NCBI GenBank assembly: GCA_034096865.1
Contig: JAWQFJ010001122.1
Span: 98,923-162,922, forward strand
Origin: Theodoxus fluviatilis
Lineage: Eukaryota; Mollusca; Gastropoda; Cycloneritida; Neritidae
DNA length: 64,000 nucleotides
Direction of reading: 5' to 3'
The notes beneath the pieces are model-generated. The model was not told where the DNA came from and did not search any database. It was given only the letters and a program-made list of their open reading frames with translations. How positions within the stretch are numbered: position 1 is the stretch's first letter; each line of letters begins with the position of its first letter. The position numbers were made by a program, and so were the translations under genes. Shown here piece by piece: positions 1-11,593 of this stretch.

Positions 1-97
1 AACTAAGATTCAGTAAGTTTTTATGTAACAAATGTTTGATAACGTCACAATGACGTACTCGATGACGTATTCGATGACGCGTGCTTTTGGTTATCAG

Positions 98-268
98 CTG
101 CCTGGGTCTGGGGTCCGTGGAGCAACCTGTCCTCCTGCTCCGCCACCTGCGGGCCAGGTTACATCACGCGCACGCGCGTAGCCGTGCCTGAACCCGGTGA
201 CGTCACAGACGGGGTCAAGGCCTCGACCTTCACAGAAAACCACATCTGTCAGAATGCGCCTTGTCCAG
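98..268 (+). CDS. thrombospondin type-1 domain exon of a surface protein gene (partial gene)
   Basis: An internal exon between an AG acceptor (ends at 97) and a GT donor (269-270). It starts and ends in phase 1 and is 171 bp long, so it could be inserted or skipped without a frameshift. The translation has the TSP1 signature: WGPWSNLSSCSATCGPG followed by TRTR and a terminal C-x4-C. Only four cysteines are visible, against six in a standard TSP1 repeat, so it is a degenerate or atypical copy. TSP1 repeats are extracellular adhesion and glycan-binding modules. The matching phase of the next exons (676-843, 4207-4404, 8560-8630) suggests one gene. The gene's 5' end lies left of the window. Confidence 0.8.
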
Positions 269-675
269 GTAGGGCAAAGGTCAAGGTGTTGCCGTTATTG
301 CTGTGAAAGTGACGTCAAGGGTTGCAAGTGGGAAATGAAAGCTCGGAAAGATGTTTGTCGGTAGCGCAACAGGTGTAGTTGCGTGTTCTGTTAGTGTTAC
401 GCTGTATGTAATCTGTAACTTGACAGAGCAAATATGGATAAGAAGAATGTAGTACATGTATGTCGTCTTTTACAATCTATGCAAATTGAGATGAGCATGA
501 ATTATGTTTTATTAAAATCCATATTCATGGAAGCATGCCGCCGTACTCAGCGTCTGTAAACCGGCCAATATATTTAGAGGCCAGTGGTTGGAGATTGAGG
601 AGGGAACTAATATTTTAAGTTTACATGTGCTCGACAATTGCGCATCACCAAATATGTTCATGTTCATGTTCGCAG
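269..675 (+). other. intron between the two TSP1 exons
   Basis: Intron bounded by a GT donor at 269 and an AG acceptor at 674-675. I see no other feature in it. Confidence 0.6.
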
Positions 676-843
676 AGGACGGAGAGTGGACCATGTGGGG
701 AATTTGGAGCTCTTGCTCCAAGGCGTGTGGAGGGGGCAAACGCAGACGCTGGCGAGAGTGCTCTCCCATGCCCATGTGGGGGGGCAAGGACTGCGAGGGG
801 GAAAACTTCGATGAGGAAGACTGCAACTCCGTGGACTGTCCCC
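676..843 (+). CDS. thrombospondin type-1 domain exon (canonical repeat)
   Basis: A second phase 1-1 exon of 168 bp with an AG acceptor at 674-675 and GTAAG donor at 844. The translation carries the full TSP1 pattern: the W-x2-W-x2-W run (EWTMWGIW), then SSCSKACGGG, a basic RRRWREC strand and three more cysteines ending in VDCP. That makes six cysteines in canonical spacing. The three tryptophans and basic residues form the alternating Trp/Arg ladder known from TSP1 structures, and WxxW is a usual site for C-mannosylation (family knowledge). It follows the more degenerate repeat at 98-268 and precedes the LDLa exon at 4207. Confidence 0.9.
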
Positions 844-849
844 GTAAGC

Positions 850-853
<4 letters not shown>

Positions 854-890
<37 letters not shown>

Positions 891-905
891 CGCGCGCGCG
901 CGCGC
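854..905 (+). repeat. (GT)n followed by (GC)n microsatellite
   Basis: Alternating purine-pyrimidine tract, GT units passing into GC units, immediately inside the intron after the TSP1 exon. Such tracts can adopt Z-DNA (general knowledge). Confidence 0.95.
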
Positions 906-1013
906 GGACGGGAGTGCAGGAGGGATTGGTTGGTTGTATATACATGCTTGAATGTATCTGCGTGTCTTTATGTTTATTTTTCTTTTACATGTTTTTAGTT
1001 TTGTCTATCCGTC

Positions 1014-1146
1014 AGTCCGTCCATTCGTCTGTCTGTCTGCCTGCCTGCCTGCGTGCCTGCCTGCCTGAGTGCCTGCCTGCCTGCGTGCCTGCCTACCTGC
1101 CTGCCTGCCTGCCTGGCTGCCTGCCTGCCTCGTCTCTTTGTGTGTA

Positions 1147-1183
<37 letters not shown>

Positions 1184-1214
1184 CTGTGTCTGTGTCTGTC
1201 TGTCTGCCTGCCTG

Positions 1215-1258
<44 letters not shown>
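1014..1258 (+). repeat. compound simple repeat (CCTG)n, (GT)n, (CT)n
   Basis: Imperfect CTGC/CCTG tetranucleotides (about 1036-1130), then (GT)n (1150-1178), then TCTG/CCTG units and a (CT)n run (about 1217-1258). The CT run directly abuts the 5' end of the retroelement fragment at 1259. Confidence 0.95.
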
Positions 1259-1261
<3 letters not shown>

Positions 1262-2155
1262 CACTCCTGATGCTGTCAAGTGCAACTGTCCCCAATGAAC
1301 GAAACTGGTTGAAGTCTATTAAAGATTGTCTCTGCGAATCAGGTTTCGCCTACATATGGTACAACGAAGGGACTAATAACGAAAGAAACTTCCTGAAAAG
1401 CCTTAAGATTAGACTCCAAGACTGCTATAGACAGAGATGGCATTGTAAGATAACTTAAAATGAACGTCTGGTATTGTACAGTACCTTCAAAAATACGCTT
1501 GAATGTGAAAACTATCTCAGTACCGTAAACATAGCAAAATTTAGAGTTGCACTCACACGCTTCCGGTTGGGAGTACACGGACTGAACGGAAACAAGCTAT
1601 AGAAGAGAAGAGATAAAATGTCCATTCTGTAAAGATAATACAGAGGATGAAATGCATTTCTTGTTGGTGTGCCCGACATATGAAGACCTGTGGGGAAAGT
1701 ACATCAACAGATGCATCAAATTTATGAATACGCAAGGTTTCATATTCTTGATAGATGGACAAGGGTACATAAAAACAAAACACGTCGCCATGTTTCTATA
1801 CTATGCTCTCAACCGACGTCAAAGACTTCAAGACGGACAGTAGAAAAACCAAGTTTAGCCACATATTAGTCAAGTAAGATATTTATGTACCCTGTGTTTT
1901 AGCAGATAATAGATTCTTCGTTGCCATTGTGTAGAATAAACAAAACAATTGATCATATGGTACTAAGTGCGTCATTTATCATTATGTTGTAAATGATTAG
2001 AGAAAAATTGCAATATTATCTTCGTACATTGTACGACAAAATTGTTCTCTACTGATTGAAGTACCTTGTAATACAGCCTAATTAAGAACTTTCAATTGAT
2101 GTGAATGTAAAATGTTGTGACGGGCCGTCGGCCTTACAATAAAATTACAAAGTCA

Positions 2156-2158
<3 letters not shown>
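1259..2158 (+). mobile_element. non-LTR retrotransposon 3' fragment (RT C-terminus plus 3' UTR)
   Basis: A 5'-truncated, frame-broken retroelement inside the intron. Pieces of the C-terminal reverse transcriptase region are readable: NERNFLKSLKIRLQDC near 1378, then a Cys-His motif CPFC...EDEMHFLLVCP near 1630-1675, then YEDLWGKY and FLIDGQGYIKTKHVAMF up to the stop near 1843. The same C-terminus recurs at 16540-17085, 17146-18579 and 43527-43830. The 3' end has a GGCC-gtc-GGCC hairpin near 2124, AATAAA, and then runs into (CT)n. It is flanked by (CT)n at both sides (1217-1258 and 2159-2352). The clade is not assigned. Confidence 0.8.
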
Positions 2159-2354
<196 letters not shown>

Positions 2355-2362
2355 AATTTCCA

Positions 2363-3436
2363 CTCTCCCTGCTCTGGCCATCCGAGCAGCACGTCTCCGC
2401 TTTGCTCCTGACGTTTTTGAAGCTTCTTCGTCAAAGTAGAAAACAATGCCAGTTACTGGACTCCCAGCTGCTGTAGAGGGCGTAATGTCAACATTCCTGG
2501 CTACAGAAATGCTGTCTTCATGGAAAGTGGACGGTATGGCAAGACAGACAGTCGTCGTGCTGCGCTTCACTCACGGTCAGCCATTACCACAGCGCACGGG
2601 CTTACAAGGAACGTGGAAGAGAAAACCTCCAGCGCAATTACATCGGGACAGGCAACGAGCTCAACTACACCGTGAGTCAAGAAACATGTCAATGACTTGT
2701 CCTTCTGACGCGCTGCTTGAAGATCGTGACTCTGGTGCTAATCCCGAAGTAGTACATGAATCCGAGCACAGTGACAACAGAAGACAAATGGCGTTTGACC
2801 TCTGACCTCCCGGCAATTGATGAGCACGAACAGTTCGGCAAGTGCACAGAAACAGCTGGGGAAAATGACTCTGACACAGGTGATGGTTTGACAGTGCACC
2901 ATTCTCTGCCAGACGGTCCAGACAGCACACCAGTAAATGAAGAGGATGTGCCGAGCTGCGTCAGGGAAGTTCTCCACGAACTGCGCTGTATAAACGCGTC
3001 AGTCAGGTCGAGTCTCCCACTCGTCTCAGAAGAAAAGCCATCCGAGGAACACAAGGAGCAGGATCGTGGAACTGTACTTAGATCTCAGACTCGGGCCAGC
3101 GTCAGACAGAGATCTACCCCCCCCCCCCCACCCACCCCAGAACAACTCCAAGAAGTTCGTCTGCCAGGTGCAACTCCAGCCAGTGACCCCGGGCGCATCA
3201 TCAGAGAGGGAGGAGAAAGACCGACCTTGAGACAGCAGCCACCAAGGCGGGCAGCACGGAAAAAATGATTCGCTGTGCTTTGCTTGAGACTCTGGTTCTG
3301 TTTCGTGTTCTGCGACCAAAACAAGACTGGCTACCAGTTTTGTAAAGTGTTTCATAATTAATGTTTCTTGCGCGATTGTAATTGCAACAGGCCCGAGGCC
3401 TATGCAATAAAATGTATCGTTCATTCGTTCGTTCGT
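2363..3436 (+). mobile_element. ORF1-only non-autonomous retroelement with 14-bp target-site duplication
   Basis: A 1074-bp insertion bounded by identical 14-mers TCTCCAAATTTCCA at 2349-2362 and 3437-3450, which I read as the target-site duplication. Its 3' end has the same layout as the other retroelements here: GGCC-cga-GGCC hairpin near 3391-3401, AATAAA at about 3405, then TTCA/TTCG units. The inside holds an ORF1-like reading frame (see 2446-3268) and no endonuclease or reverse transcriptase. It therefore resembles half-LINE elements, which carry ORF1 only and borrow the machinery of a partner LINE. Confidence 0.7.
2446..3268 (+). pseudogene. retroelement ORF1-like protein, frame-broken
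   Basis: Two overlapping frames cover this stretch. The first (2446-2805) contains LSSWKVDGMARQTVVVLRF, resembling the S-W-K plus beta-strand LRF pattern I associate with ORF1 proteins of invertebrate LINEs. The second (2756-3268) is acidic, then proline- and arginine-rich, and ends RRAARKK, a basic tail fitting a nucleic-acid-binding protein. One frameshift around 2750-2800 would join them, so this copy is probably dead. The assignment rests on pattern memory, not a search. Confidence 0.45.
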
Positions 3437-4206
3437 TCTCCAAATTTCCAGTGATTAGCATCTACGTACACATCCCTTAGTTCACTATAAGTTAGAGAGA
3501 GAGAGAGAGGAGAGGAATGCAGCTTAATCGAATTGTCCATCATAGATATTGACAAGCAGCTGAGTCAAGAGAGAAACATGGAAAACACGACGTTGTACAC
3601 TGAAGGCCACACATGCAATAGTGCAGAAAATCAATCACCGCAATAACAAAAAAACCCACACATTTGGACCAAGCAGCAAAATCTCGTTATTAGCAGAACA
3701 TGAACAACAATGGTAAAATTATTACATTTAGTCCTCGAACTTGAAGCACTGGTGTTGTTATCAGGGTTGAGATCAAGGCATCCAAAGTGTTCGTGCTTAG
3801 TTGGAGTATCAGTTGTTTTAGGATAACAAATCTGTAGACATAATGCTGGTGAGCGTTATCATGTTATGTCTTATGAAATGACACCATTACCAGAACAACG
3901 TGAGATGTTAAAACCATCAAAATAGCAAATACAATTCAAATATCTTAATTTAAAAAAAATATGATAAACTTGTTCACAACTTGCTCAACCTCAAAACAAG
4001 CTTACCTCTCAGGAACTTTCGACCGCCGTCCGGACACCGTCCTCAGCATTGCAGATATGCCATCGGCTCTATGTCTGACAGACGCACCAAATCATACTGA
4101 AGCAAAATCACAATCCTTATGACAATCATTAATGATGCTACCATCAGCAGAAGACGTTCTAATTGTCCCCCAACGATTTCCTCACCCATTTCCTTATTTT
4201 TCCCAG
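3437..4206 (+). other. intron remainder without recognisable feature
   Basis: Contains the right copy of the 14-bp target duplication (3437-3450) and a short (GA)n at 3493-3515. Otherwise it is AT-rich with nothing I recognise, up to the acceptor of the LDLa exon (polypyrimidine plus AG at 4205-4206). Confidence 0.6.
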
Positions 4207-4404
4207 CTCTTCCACACAACTTCGATCCAGCTTCCTGCACCGACGCTGACTTCATGTGCGGAAGTCGAAAGATGTGCATTCCCAGTGAGGAGCAGTGTGA
4301 TGACGTCATACAGTGCCACGACGGAAGTGACGAAATGGCTTGTCGCTCCGTGAGGGGCGATGGGATTGGATCGGTCCGGTACAGCTACGTCCGCAACAAA
4401 AATG
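4207..4404 (+). CDS. LDL-receptor class A domain exon
   Basis: Phase 1-1 exon of 198 bp, with a pyrimidine-rich acceptor ending at 4206 and GTGAG donor at 4405. It encodes one complete LDLa module with six cysteines: SCTDADFMC, then SRKMCIPSEEQCDD, then QCHDGSDEMAC. The acidic CHDGSDE cluster is the calcium site of the family. After the module comes a short linker rich in R, S, Y and N that leads to the GPI-type tail exon at 8560. LDLa modules bind ligands outside the cell. Here they join TSP1 repeats in the same gene, a combination seen in several metazoan adhesion and matrix proteins. Confidence 0.9.
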
Positions 4405-4668
4405 GTGAGAAAACGAACATGAGGGAGCAGATGAGGAATGGAATGATAGAGCGAATATCATTGTTTCGATCTGACAGACGAATGGGCGCAGAGATAGGCG
4501 GATTGACTGAATGATCGAGTGAGTGAGGGATGGAGAGATGGAATGAGTTCTGGGAGTTCAGTGCCTATAATTATTTTTTTATTTTAAGAACGTATTGACG
4601 ATCAGTTTTTATGAGCGCCCATCTTCCAGAAAAGCAGGACACTTAAAAAAAGTACGCCCTGTAGCAGT
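4405..4668 (+). other. intron between LDLa exon and MULE-like insertion
   Basis: No recognisable feature. Confidence 0.5.
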
Positions 4669-6669
4669 CTTAAGGCAAGACACTACTAGGAAGCATGAAA
4701 TTTTTAAATATGTTTATTGAAATTTTTTTGTTTCATTGGCATGAAAGAACTCATAACAGTTAATCAAAACATCAAAGTTTGACAGTAATTAGAATTATGG
4801 GTAATCCAAAATGGCCGCCTAACATGCAAAAATATGCAAATTTCTGTATCTTTTTAAATTTCTATAACTTCTTAACTACTTGATATTTCTTGAAAATTCT
4901 TTTTGCATTAAAATTGTACACTCTTTATCTTTAAATGTACAGAAGATTATGTTTGTAATGCAAAAAGTAAAAAAATTGTACTTATTGCTTCCACATCAAT
5001 ATCCGAATTGCAGATAAAGTAGGTTCAACATCAAAGAAAAAAAATCATATCTGGCCAAATAATCAGTTTACAGCAAAAAGTGTCTGTATGTTCATAAATT
5101 ATTATACATGTAACATACCTGCAAAATTACAAGTCATCATCATCATCCTGTGATGAGTTTTAGTAATTAATTGATTTGAACTCTACGAAAAAAACACATT
5201 TTGAGAAAATGGCAAAAACAACTTTTAGTCATGCATAAGTCCTTCTAAAACTATCCATCATGGCTAAAACTTGTTTCATTTATTCATACATTCATCCAGC
5301 AGGACTACACATGCTAAAAAAATGAAACTGAACTTACAGTTTCCAGTTTTTAGTGTTTTTGTGCAGTGAGTACAAAAAAATGCAGGGATGGGAAAGTTCA
5401 TGCTCAAGAGGAAAGGATCAGCCCTACTACTACACAGGAAATGCCAAGGTCAATAAAGGCAACTTCAGAGACACATGCTGTGAATGAGTCAACAACAAGT
5501 CAGTTTGCCATTCCAGCACCATAGGTTTCCCCTTCTTCTTCCTCCTGAAGCCTCCTCTTCTGATGCCTTGAGTTGAAGGCATGAAGCCACATACTGACAT
5601 AGTGTAGGCGCTGTTGCTATGCCTGAACAGAGGCTGCCACATTAGCTTTCTTCATTCTTCTGGCATCACAGGCTCCACATTTCAAGCAAAGTTTTCTGGC
5701 TAAGCCATTGTCTTCATCGTATAGTATGCTGAAGGTGAGACCAGACCGAAAACAGTTCGGGCAAAGAACATCGTTCATTAGTTCACTCAGCTGATCTAAG
5801 TGCACGTTGACCCACTTATGATCGGTTTCAATCGGCTGCTTCGCTTCTGCCTGCATCATCTGTATCTTCCTCCTTGATGCCGATGTGTTTGAAGTTTCTT
5901 CCGGAATCGAGGCAGTTGAGATGGAGGGACGAGGAGGCAGCGATCGCGATGGCACTGTCAACGCAGGCGTTGACGAAGTAGAACTAGACTTTCGACCTTG
6001 ACCGCGAAGTATTTTCGAGGTGCGTGCAGCCGAAAGCTGCTCTCTTCGCCCACTATTTTTCGGTCGCGGCATAATGTTGAGTTTATTCACTCATGGGCAT
6101 TCTCTGATTGTTTGATTGAAGTCGAATTTATTCGATTTGGTGCAAAACATAAACTAACTGAGAGAATTAGCGTTGAAGCGGCAGCCATGTTTACGATGCA
6201 TTGTGGGCCAGGGAATCCTCGCTTTGGAGTCTCTGATTGGTTGAAACAAGTGGAATTCCCTCTCTAAGCTCAATGATTGGCTAGTGAGTTTGCAAACAAC
6301 CCTGTGTACGCTGTTTGAAATCATCAACTAAAAATAGACCACTATAGTTGGCGGAGTGATTTCCCTTGCTGTGCTCGATCGAAAAGACGAGCTTTCCAAC
6401 GGTACCGGGCGTGAACCTCTTCGTAGAATAGATCGAAAGTTACAATTTTTCCAAAAGTCATAAAATACGATGCATCAATGACGTTTTTAACGTTTTTTAC
6501 GAGGAGTGATGTTTTTAAAAGCCATTTTATTCAACTAATTATCGAATGACAGGTCGAAAAAAACACGTGGGGGCATTTGCAAGTGTTTGAACTACTCAAA
6601 ACTGATGTTATCTCAAAAACGTCCAGATATGAAATTTTCCCAACTTTTCGACCCGTGTCTTGTCTTAAG
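4669..6669. mobile_element. MULE-like DNA transposon derivative with 15-bp inverted ends
   Basis: The ends are inverted copies of each other with one mismatch: CTTAAGGCAAGACAC at 4669-4683 and, on the other strand, CTTAAGACAAGACAC at 6655-6669. Inside, on the - strand, lies a zinc-ribbon N-terminal fragment of a Mutator-like transposase (5617-6090). The catalytic region is missing, so the 2.0-kb element is non-autonomous. I could not find a clean 8-9 bp target duplication, so the exact ends are uncertain. Confidence 0.5.
5617..6090 (-). CDS. N-terminal zinc-ribbon fragment of a Mutator-like transposase
   Basis: 157 codons; the Met at 6090 opens the frame and a second Met (MPRPKN) six codons later is equally plausible. 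Residues 1-80 are basic and Ser/Thr-rich. The C-terminal half carries WVNVHLDQLSELMNDVLCP, then CPNCFRSGLTF and LARKLCLKCGACD: two CxxC pairs forming a zinc ribbon. From memory, this L-x2-L-N/D-x2-L-x-CP-x-C layout followed by GLA-x-L-x-L-x-C-x2-C is the N-terminal domain of animal Mutator-like transposases. The DDE catalytic domain does not follow; the next frame (5430-5642) is unrelated or degenerate. It sits antisense within the intron of the TSP1/LDLa gene. Confidence 0.55.
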   Translation of the reverse strand: MNKLNIMPRPKNSGRREQLSAARTSKILRGQGRKSSSTSSTPALTVPSRSLPPRPSISTASIPEETSNTSASRRKIQMMQAEAKQPIETDHKWVNVHLDQLSELMNDVLCPNCFRSGLTFSILYDEDNGLARKLCLKCGACDARRMKKANVAASVQA

Positions 6670-8559
6670 CCTTTAATTCCTGCAGCGCCCGTTGCTGCCC
6701 TATATTCCCGCCTTATATTTCCCTTATGTCTGCTTGAAGTTCTTTGAAATTTTGAAGAATTAATTCCCCTCTGTTTGGAGATAAAGGATCAATTGAGATG
6801 TTGTGCAATGAAAATCACATGGATCTGTGCAACATGCTCGTGAGATGACACTATTTCCATTCCATTCTTGCCTTCAGACAAGCATAGAATCAATAAATTC
6901 CGGTTGGATGATATTACCCCAGCGATGGTCTAAGTGCAGGCTTCAAATTGTCTGTCTCCTTAGACATAATTATCTCGTACACAATGTGGGGTTTGAACTG
7001 GGTCGATAAATGGCCAGGCTCGAACAGTCTCTAATCCCTGAACTGTTTCTACGGACAGTTTCAAATGAAATGAGGTATTGATGAAATGCGTTTTTCAAAT
7101 TGCAGTATTACCATTCCAGTGAAAAGAATGTCAATGGCATACTTGCATTAGGTGACAAAGGCCCGTTTCTCAAAAATGCTTTTTCTGTACAACAACTATG
7201 TCAAATCCTTAGCATCTATAGGTGAGATAAATCACAAGCACAACACTTGTACGGACGTATTCATATCTAAGTAAATTACAGACAGATTCTTTGTGTCCAT
7301 AGTCTTTAAAGGACAGGGTATAAATGTTCCTCTCCGTGGAATATGTATGATGGTCTAATCTGTTATCTAATCCCCAAGTCCGGAGAAGGGAGTAGTCAAA
7401 ATGAGTATTAATACTTCCTAAAAGCTCGCTTTGAAAGGATTTGCCTCTCAATATTTAAAATAGCGTTTGGACGATACTTCAGATCTTGCACTAACTGTTT
7501 TGAAATTAAAATTCAATCGAGTACAGAAATAAACCACCTTGCCCTCACCGACTCATCGTGAGGTATATGTCCGTCCGTGGTCAGACACTCTAAAAGTGAT
7601 ATCATATCGTGTCCCTCTGCACGAGTTCTTGATGCTTTTCGCGCCTCAAACCAAGTGATGACCGCAACTGTTGCAGTAGCATCGATGTTACTTGTACGCA
7701 TTTGAACAAACTCTTTGAAAAAAGAGGAATGTTTCTTATACTAAACATGTTTTCCCAAGATTGTTTTACTTCTGTCCCTTGTCCCCTTGTCTACAAGAAA
7801 TAGTTTACTACTTTGATATTGATTTGTATATTAGTCATTAGCTAAATCGATTGCCTGTCAATCTTGATTTAGTCTCATTGTCTACAACTGCATATATTCG
7901 TATCGTTGTTGAATTCTCGGCTTGTCGGTAATTTATGAATGAATAACGGTACGACGGAGATCCTGTCGATATGACGTGACCATATTGTTACTTACACTGC
8001 AGGATGGGTTTGTCAGTTTGGAGGTATCATTGTAAACAGTAGTAAGAACTCGCGCGCACCAGCTGCAGCCGTCGACATCCTCTCTAACCAATCAATAGGG
8101 AAACTGGATGTTTTAGTCCTCTCGTGCACGATCTATTTACAGAAAACTGTGTTTTGCTTACTTGCTGTCGCAGCTGGGAAGCTGTAGCGTGGGGAAGGCG
8201 GTTAGACTGCAACAAACACTGCACGTTCGATGTCAAGGGTTTCGTAACGTTGGTTTTCTTCTACAACCCTCTAAATACAGCTGTAGGAAACGATGGTTTT
8301 AATCAACGAAATTGAAAATAGATTGAAGAAACGATGAAAAATGTTCCGTTTGAGTCATAGTACAAGTCGTAGTATAGTGTATTGAGTGGAGCCAACCGTA
8401 TGTTAGTCTTATATATTTTACTATTGTCAAAAGTTCCAATGCATTCTCAAAGACAGGTCACTTAATGTGTTTTCCATGCGACCTTCTGTACGATAGATAT
8501 TGGCCACATCAGATGCAATGGCACTGTTTTAAGTGAGTTTGTTTTCTTTCTTTTTTCAG
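6670..8559 (+). other. intron, no recognised feature
   Basis: Nearly 1.9 kb between the MULE-like insertion and the terminal exon. The short open frames here show no domain signal. The stretch ends in a strong pyrimidine tract and AG acceptor (8541-8559). Confidence 0.6.
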
Positions 8560-8630
8560 GGTCCAATACACCGTCTTGGAGCGTCGCTCTCGTGACGTTG
8601 ATTGCCACCATCGTCATACTTGTGACGTAG
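8560..8630 (+). CDS. terminal exon encoding a GPI-anchor-type hydrophobic C-terminus
   Basis: Phase-1 exon after a TTCTTTTTTCAG acceptor. Joined to the LDLa exon it reads G, then SNTPSWSVALVTLIATIVIL, then VT and the TAG stop at 8628-8630. The small residues N/G/G/S at the junction, a short spacer and about 15 hydrophobic residues running to the very end, with no basic cytoplasmic tail, are the classic layout of a GPI-anchor signal. A one-pass membrane anchor with no tail is the alternative. Either way the product is tethered outside the cell. Confidence 0.7.
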
Positions 8631-9366
8631 CCACTGTGACGTCACGTTGTGCTTACGTTTTTAAAAAAACGTACAGTTTATCATGTGGATGGCCTCTGGA
8701 CTCTTATGGATCTTGAGATTTCACAGAACTGTGACGAACACTCGATGTGAAACATGGACAAACTTGAGGTGTCTGAACTATGATCAAGTTGTATTAATCT
8801 TTTGTGCTGCTCAGTGAAAAAGTAATTCAAGCTTGTGTTCAGTGGTGAAACTTTGAATCTGAGTGATACCAACACGAAACTCCTTGTATTCGTGTGGTTT
8901 TTCAGGCATTTGCAAGCGGTGACGACACCGCACTCAAAAGTACACAACATAACGCACGGATGCGCTCAAAATCACACTGTTAGACGCATGGATTTATACG
9001 CAAATTGATTCAAGGAGGACGCCTCACCCAGACACGAGTAGAATGTTGCAGGTGAGATAAAAGGATGAAAATGTCTTAAAGAGATATTGCCCGTGGAAAC
9101 CTCGTTGATGTGACTTTTTCCACTGGAGATTTTGTATGAAGGGACCTGAGGTTCACTCCATAGAATTATGGACGCATTGCGGTGACTGAGCGGATCTTTG
9201 ATGTTCTTTAAATGATTTGTGTTTCTACTTGGAACTGTTGAGGCCTTCGGATGTGATAACAGAATTACTTTCTATAATTCAGGCGTGCATTACTGTGAAA
9301 ACTGCTCTACAACGTTTTGGCACACATATTGGCCGTTATGTGTACAAAACGTGACACTGAAATAAA
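8631..9366 (+). other. probable 3' UTR of the TSP1/LDLa gene
   Basis: Follows the stop codon. The first AATAAA on this strand is at 9361-9366, about 730 bp after the stop. A palindromic CRE-like TGACGTCA lies just after the stop (about 8636). Confidence 0.45.
9361..9366 (+). terminator. candidate polyadenylation signal AATAAA
   Basis: First AATAAA on the + strand after the TAG at 8628. A T/G-rich stretch follows within 20 bp (GTCTGTACCTTTTCTG). Confidence 0.4.
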
Positions 9367-10396
9367 GTCTGTACCTTTTCTGTTGTTAGAGAGAGTCATG
9401 AGAACGTGTCTGACTATGGTGATAAAATACCCTGTACTCCCTTGTTCTGCACCAAAGCACATGAAATAGGACGAGTGATTTGGTACTATTCTCTGTTGGG
9501 CACGGGCACACAAATAATGCTGTATGTACACTATTGCAGTCGTTCTCGAAACTAAGCATTAAGTCTGTGAGACCGTTTATTTTGTCGTCCAACTCTACGT
9601 GGAAATACAGATTTGGTCAAGAAAATGTGTTTTACATATATGTTAGTCTGCATTTAAGATCAGTCTCACATGAGTTGACAGATGATACGACACCATGTAT
9701 ACAAAAATCGTTTGTGTTTTTGTGGTATGGAAGAGTGTCATCCTATAAAAACGGTTTCTTAAGTCGATTTGAAATATTAACATCTACCAAAATGAAGTGA
9801 TTTTCAAACTGAACAGTAATAACCGATTTATATAGCAATGCATGGGTTCATTTAAATGCTGAAATATATCACGACTGGATTGGGAAATAGCTCCTTCAAC
9901 CCCAGACATACAAAACAACGACTTTTGTGACGGGTTCCATCTCTCAAATATGAATCACACTAGCATCATCGCACAACTCTGGTAGCCACGATTCTGAAAA
10001 TTCCAATAAGTGAATGTGATCTGCTTGTGCAATGAATTTACCAGGTAAAACGTAGTTAGTCTCTCCAAACGTGACCTGAATAAAATACAAGCATGAATAG
10101 GAAACAGCACTAAATAGGAACATTTTATTTGAAGGGGGGCTTCAGTTTTGCTTACCTGATTTAAACATTTGTGACTAAGTTTTCCTGATCTCGTGTGAAG
10201 ACTGTGTAATACGCCATGCTTTTGTTTAAACAGGAGCTCAAGAACTTGATCAGCAAGCCTAATGTGACTGGACATAACAATCTTGAGAAGTTCTCTAAAG
10301 TTTACAACTGCGATTGTTCTTCGATGCGCTAAGCAAAATATTATCTGAAAAAGCACATGCTCTGAGGAAGCGCGAATAAATTCCCAGAATCGTAGA

Positions 10397-10535
10397 CGAA
10401 GAGGAAAAAGAAGGAGGAGGAGGAGGAGGAGGAGGAAAAAAAAGGAGAAGAGGAAGGAGAAGAATAAGAAGAAGAAGAATGAGAAGAAGGAGGAGGAGGA
10501 GAAGCAAAAAAAGAATGAGGAGGAGAAAAAGATGC
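10397..10535 (+). repeat. imperfect (GGA)n/(GAA)n purine tract
   Basis: About 140 bp almost wholly of G and A on the + strand, built of GGA, GAA and AAG triplets. Its complement gives a spurious Leu/Ser-rich frame on the - strand. Confidence 0.9.
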
Positions 10536-11539
10536 AATGGACTTGAGACAGTCACACAACATGTGAGAGAAAGAATCTATAGAATGGTGATTCATTTACA
10601 TTGCAACTTCATGTAGAGTGTAAGTCTATTTAGGGTCACATCCAGTCCATTGTAGTTGTGTCACGTGGTTAAAAAGCGGTCCATGGCATGTTCATCAAAT
10701 CACGATGTCACCCCCGAACCAGTTGTTTATTTTCAGACGCAGAGCAAATCATCATCATACCGTGTCAGTGAAGTGCATCAGCCGTCATATGAGCTGTAAT
10801 TTCCTGTCTACTGGAAACTGTATGTGAAACTAACTGACCCCATTGAAGACAGAATGGAAAAATACTGCTCCTTCTCATTCTGACTGCTTATTTTTATGGT
10901 CGAGTGCATCGGAGCACATATGCACACGTATGCAAGTCTTACTCTTCTTGTTACGATGGATGCTGTTTTGAACGAGATGTTAGCTATGCTTCGTTTGGTG
11001 ACAGAAAATGGTGACCTTTATTCTTGTGAAGTTAATGCACGTGATGTTTCGAAACAAAATCGGGTGATAAATTGAATTGACAATGTTGTCACATTTTGTA
11101 CATTAGAAAGTATATATTTGATGGTAATCAAATTAGGATAGTACCGATCATTATAGTAATTTGTACATATGTATAGTTAAGGCAACGCATATTCTCGAAA
11201 CCTTGATAGATATATTTAGATCGTTTATTGGGCTTTCATACGAAAGCTTCTGTTTCATTACATATTTTCTCATGCAATCGCAAATTTGCCTGTAGTTTAA
11301 TGTGTAATTCAAACAACAACAATTAGGACGATGAACTTGTCATACATCTTGAAATCGGAAAATGTCTTTCCATGGACCTGAATATATTTCTGATTATTTG
11401 ATTACTTTAACGTTCTGATGATACCAGCACTGCACACTTGATCTAAAGACAGAGTGTTTACCTGCGTTGTTTTCGATAACATTTCATGTGTCCTTTTACG
11501 TAGCAAGCATACTATAGTGTTTTCATGAAAATATTGACC

Positions 11540-11540
<1 letters not shown>

Positions 11541-11589
<49 letters not shown>
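11541..11589 (+). repeat. (GA)n microsatellite
   Basis: Uninterrupted GA run of about 24 units. No retroelement tail abuts it. Confidence 0.97.
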
Positions 11590-11593
<4 letters not shown>

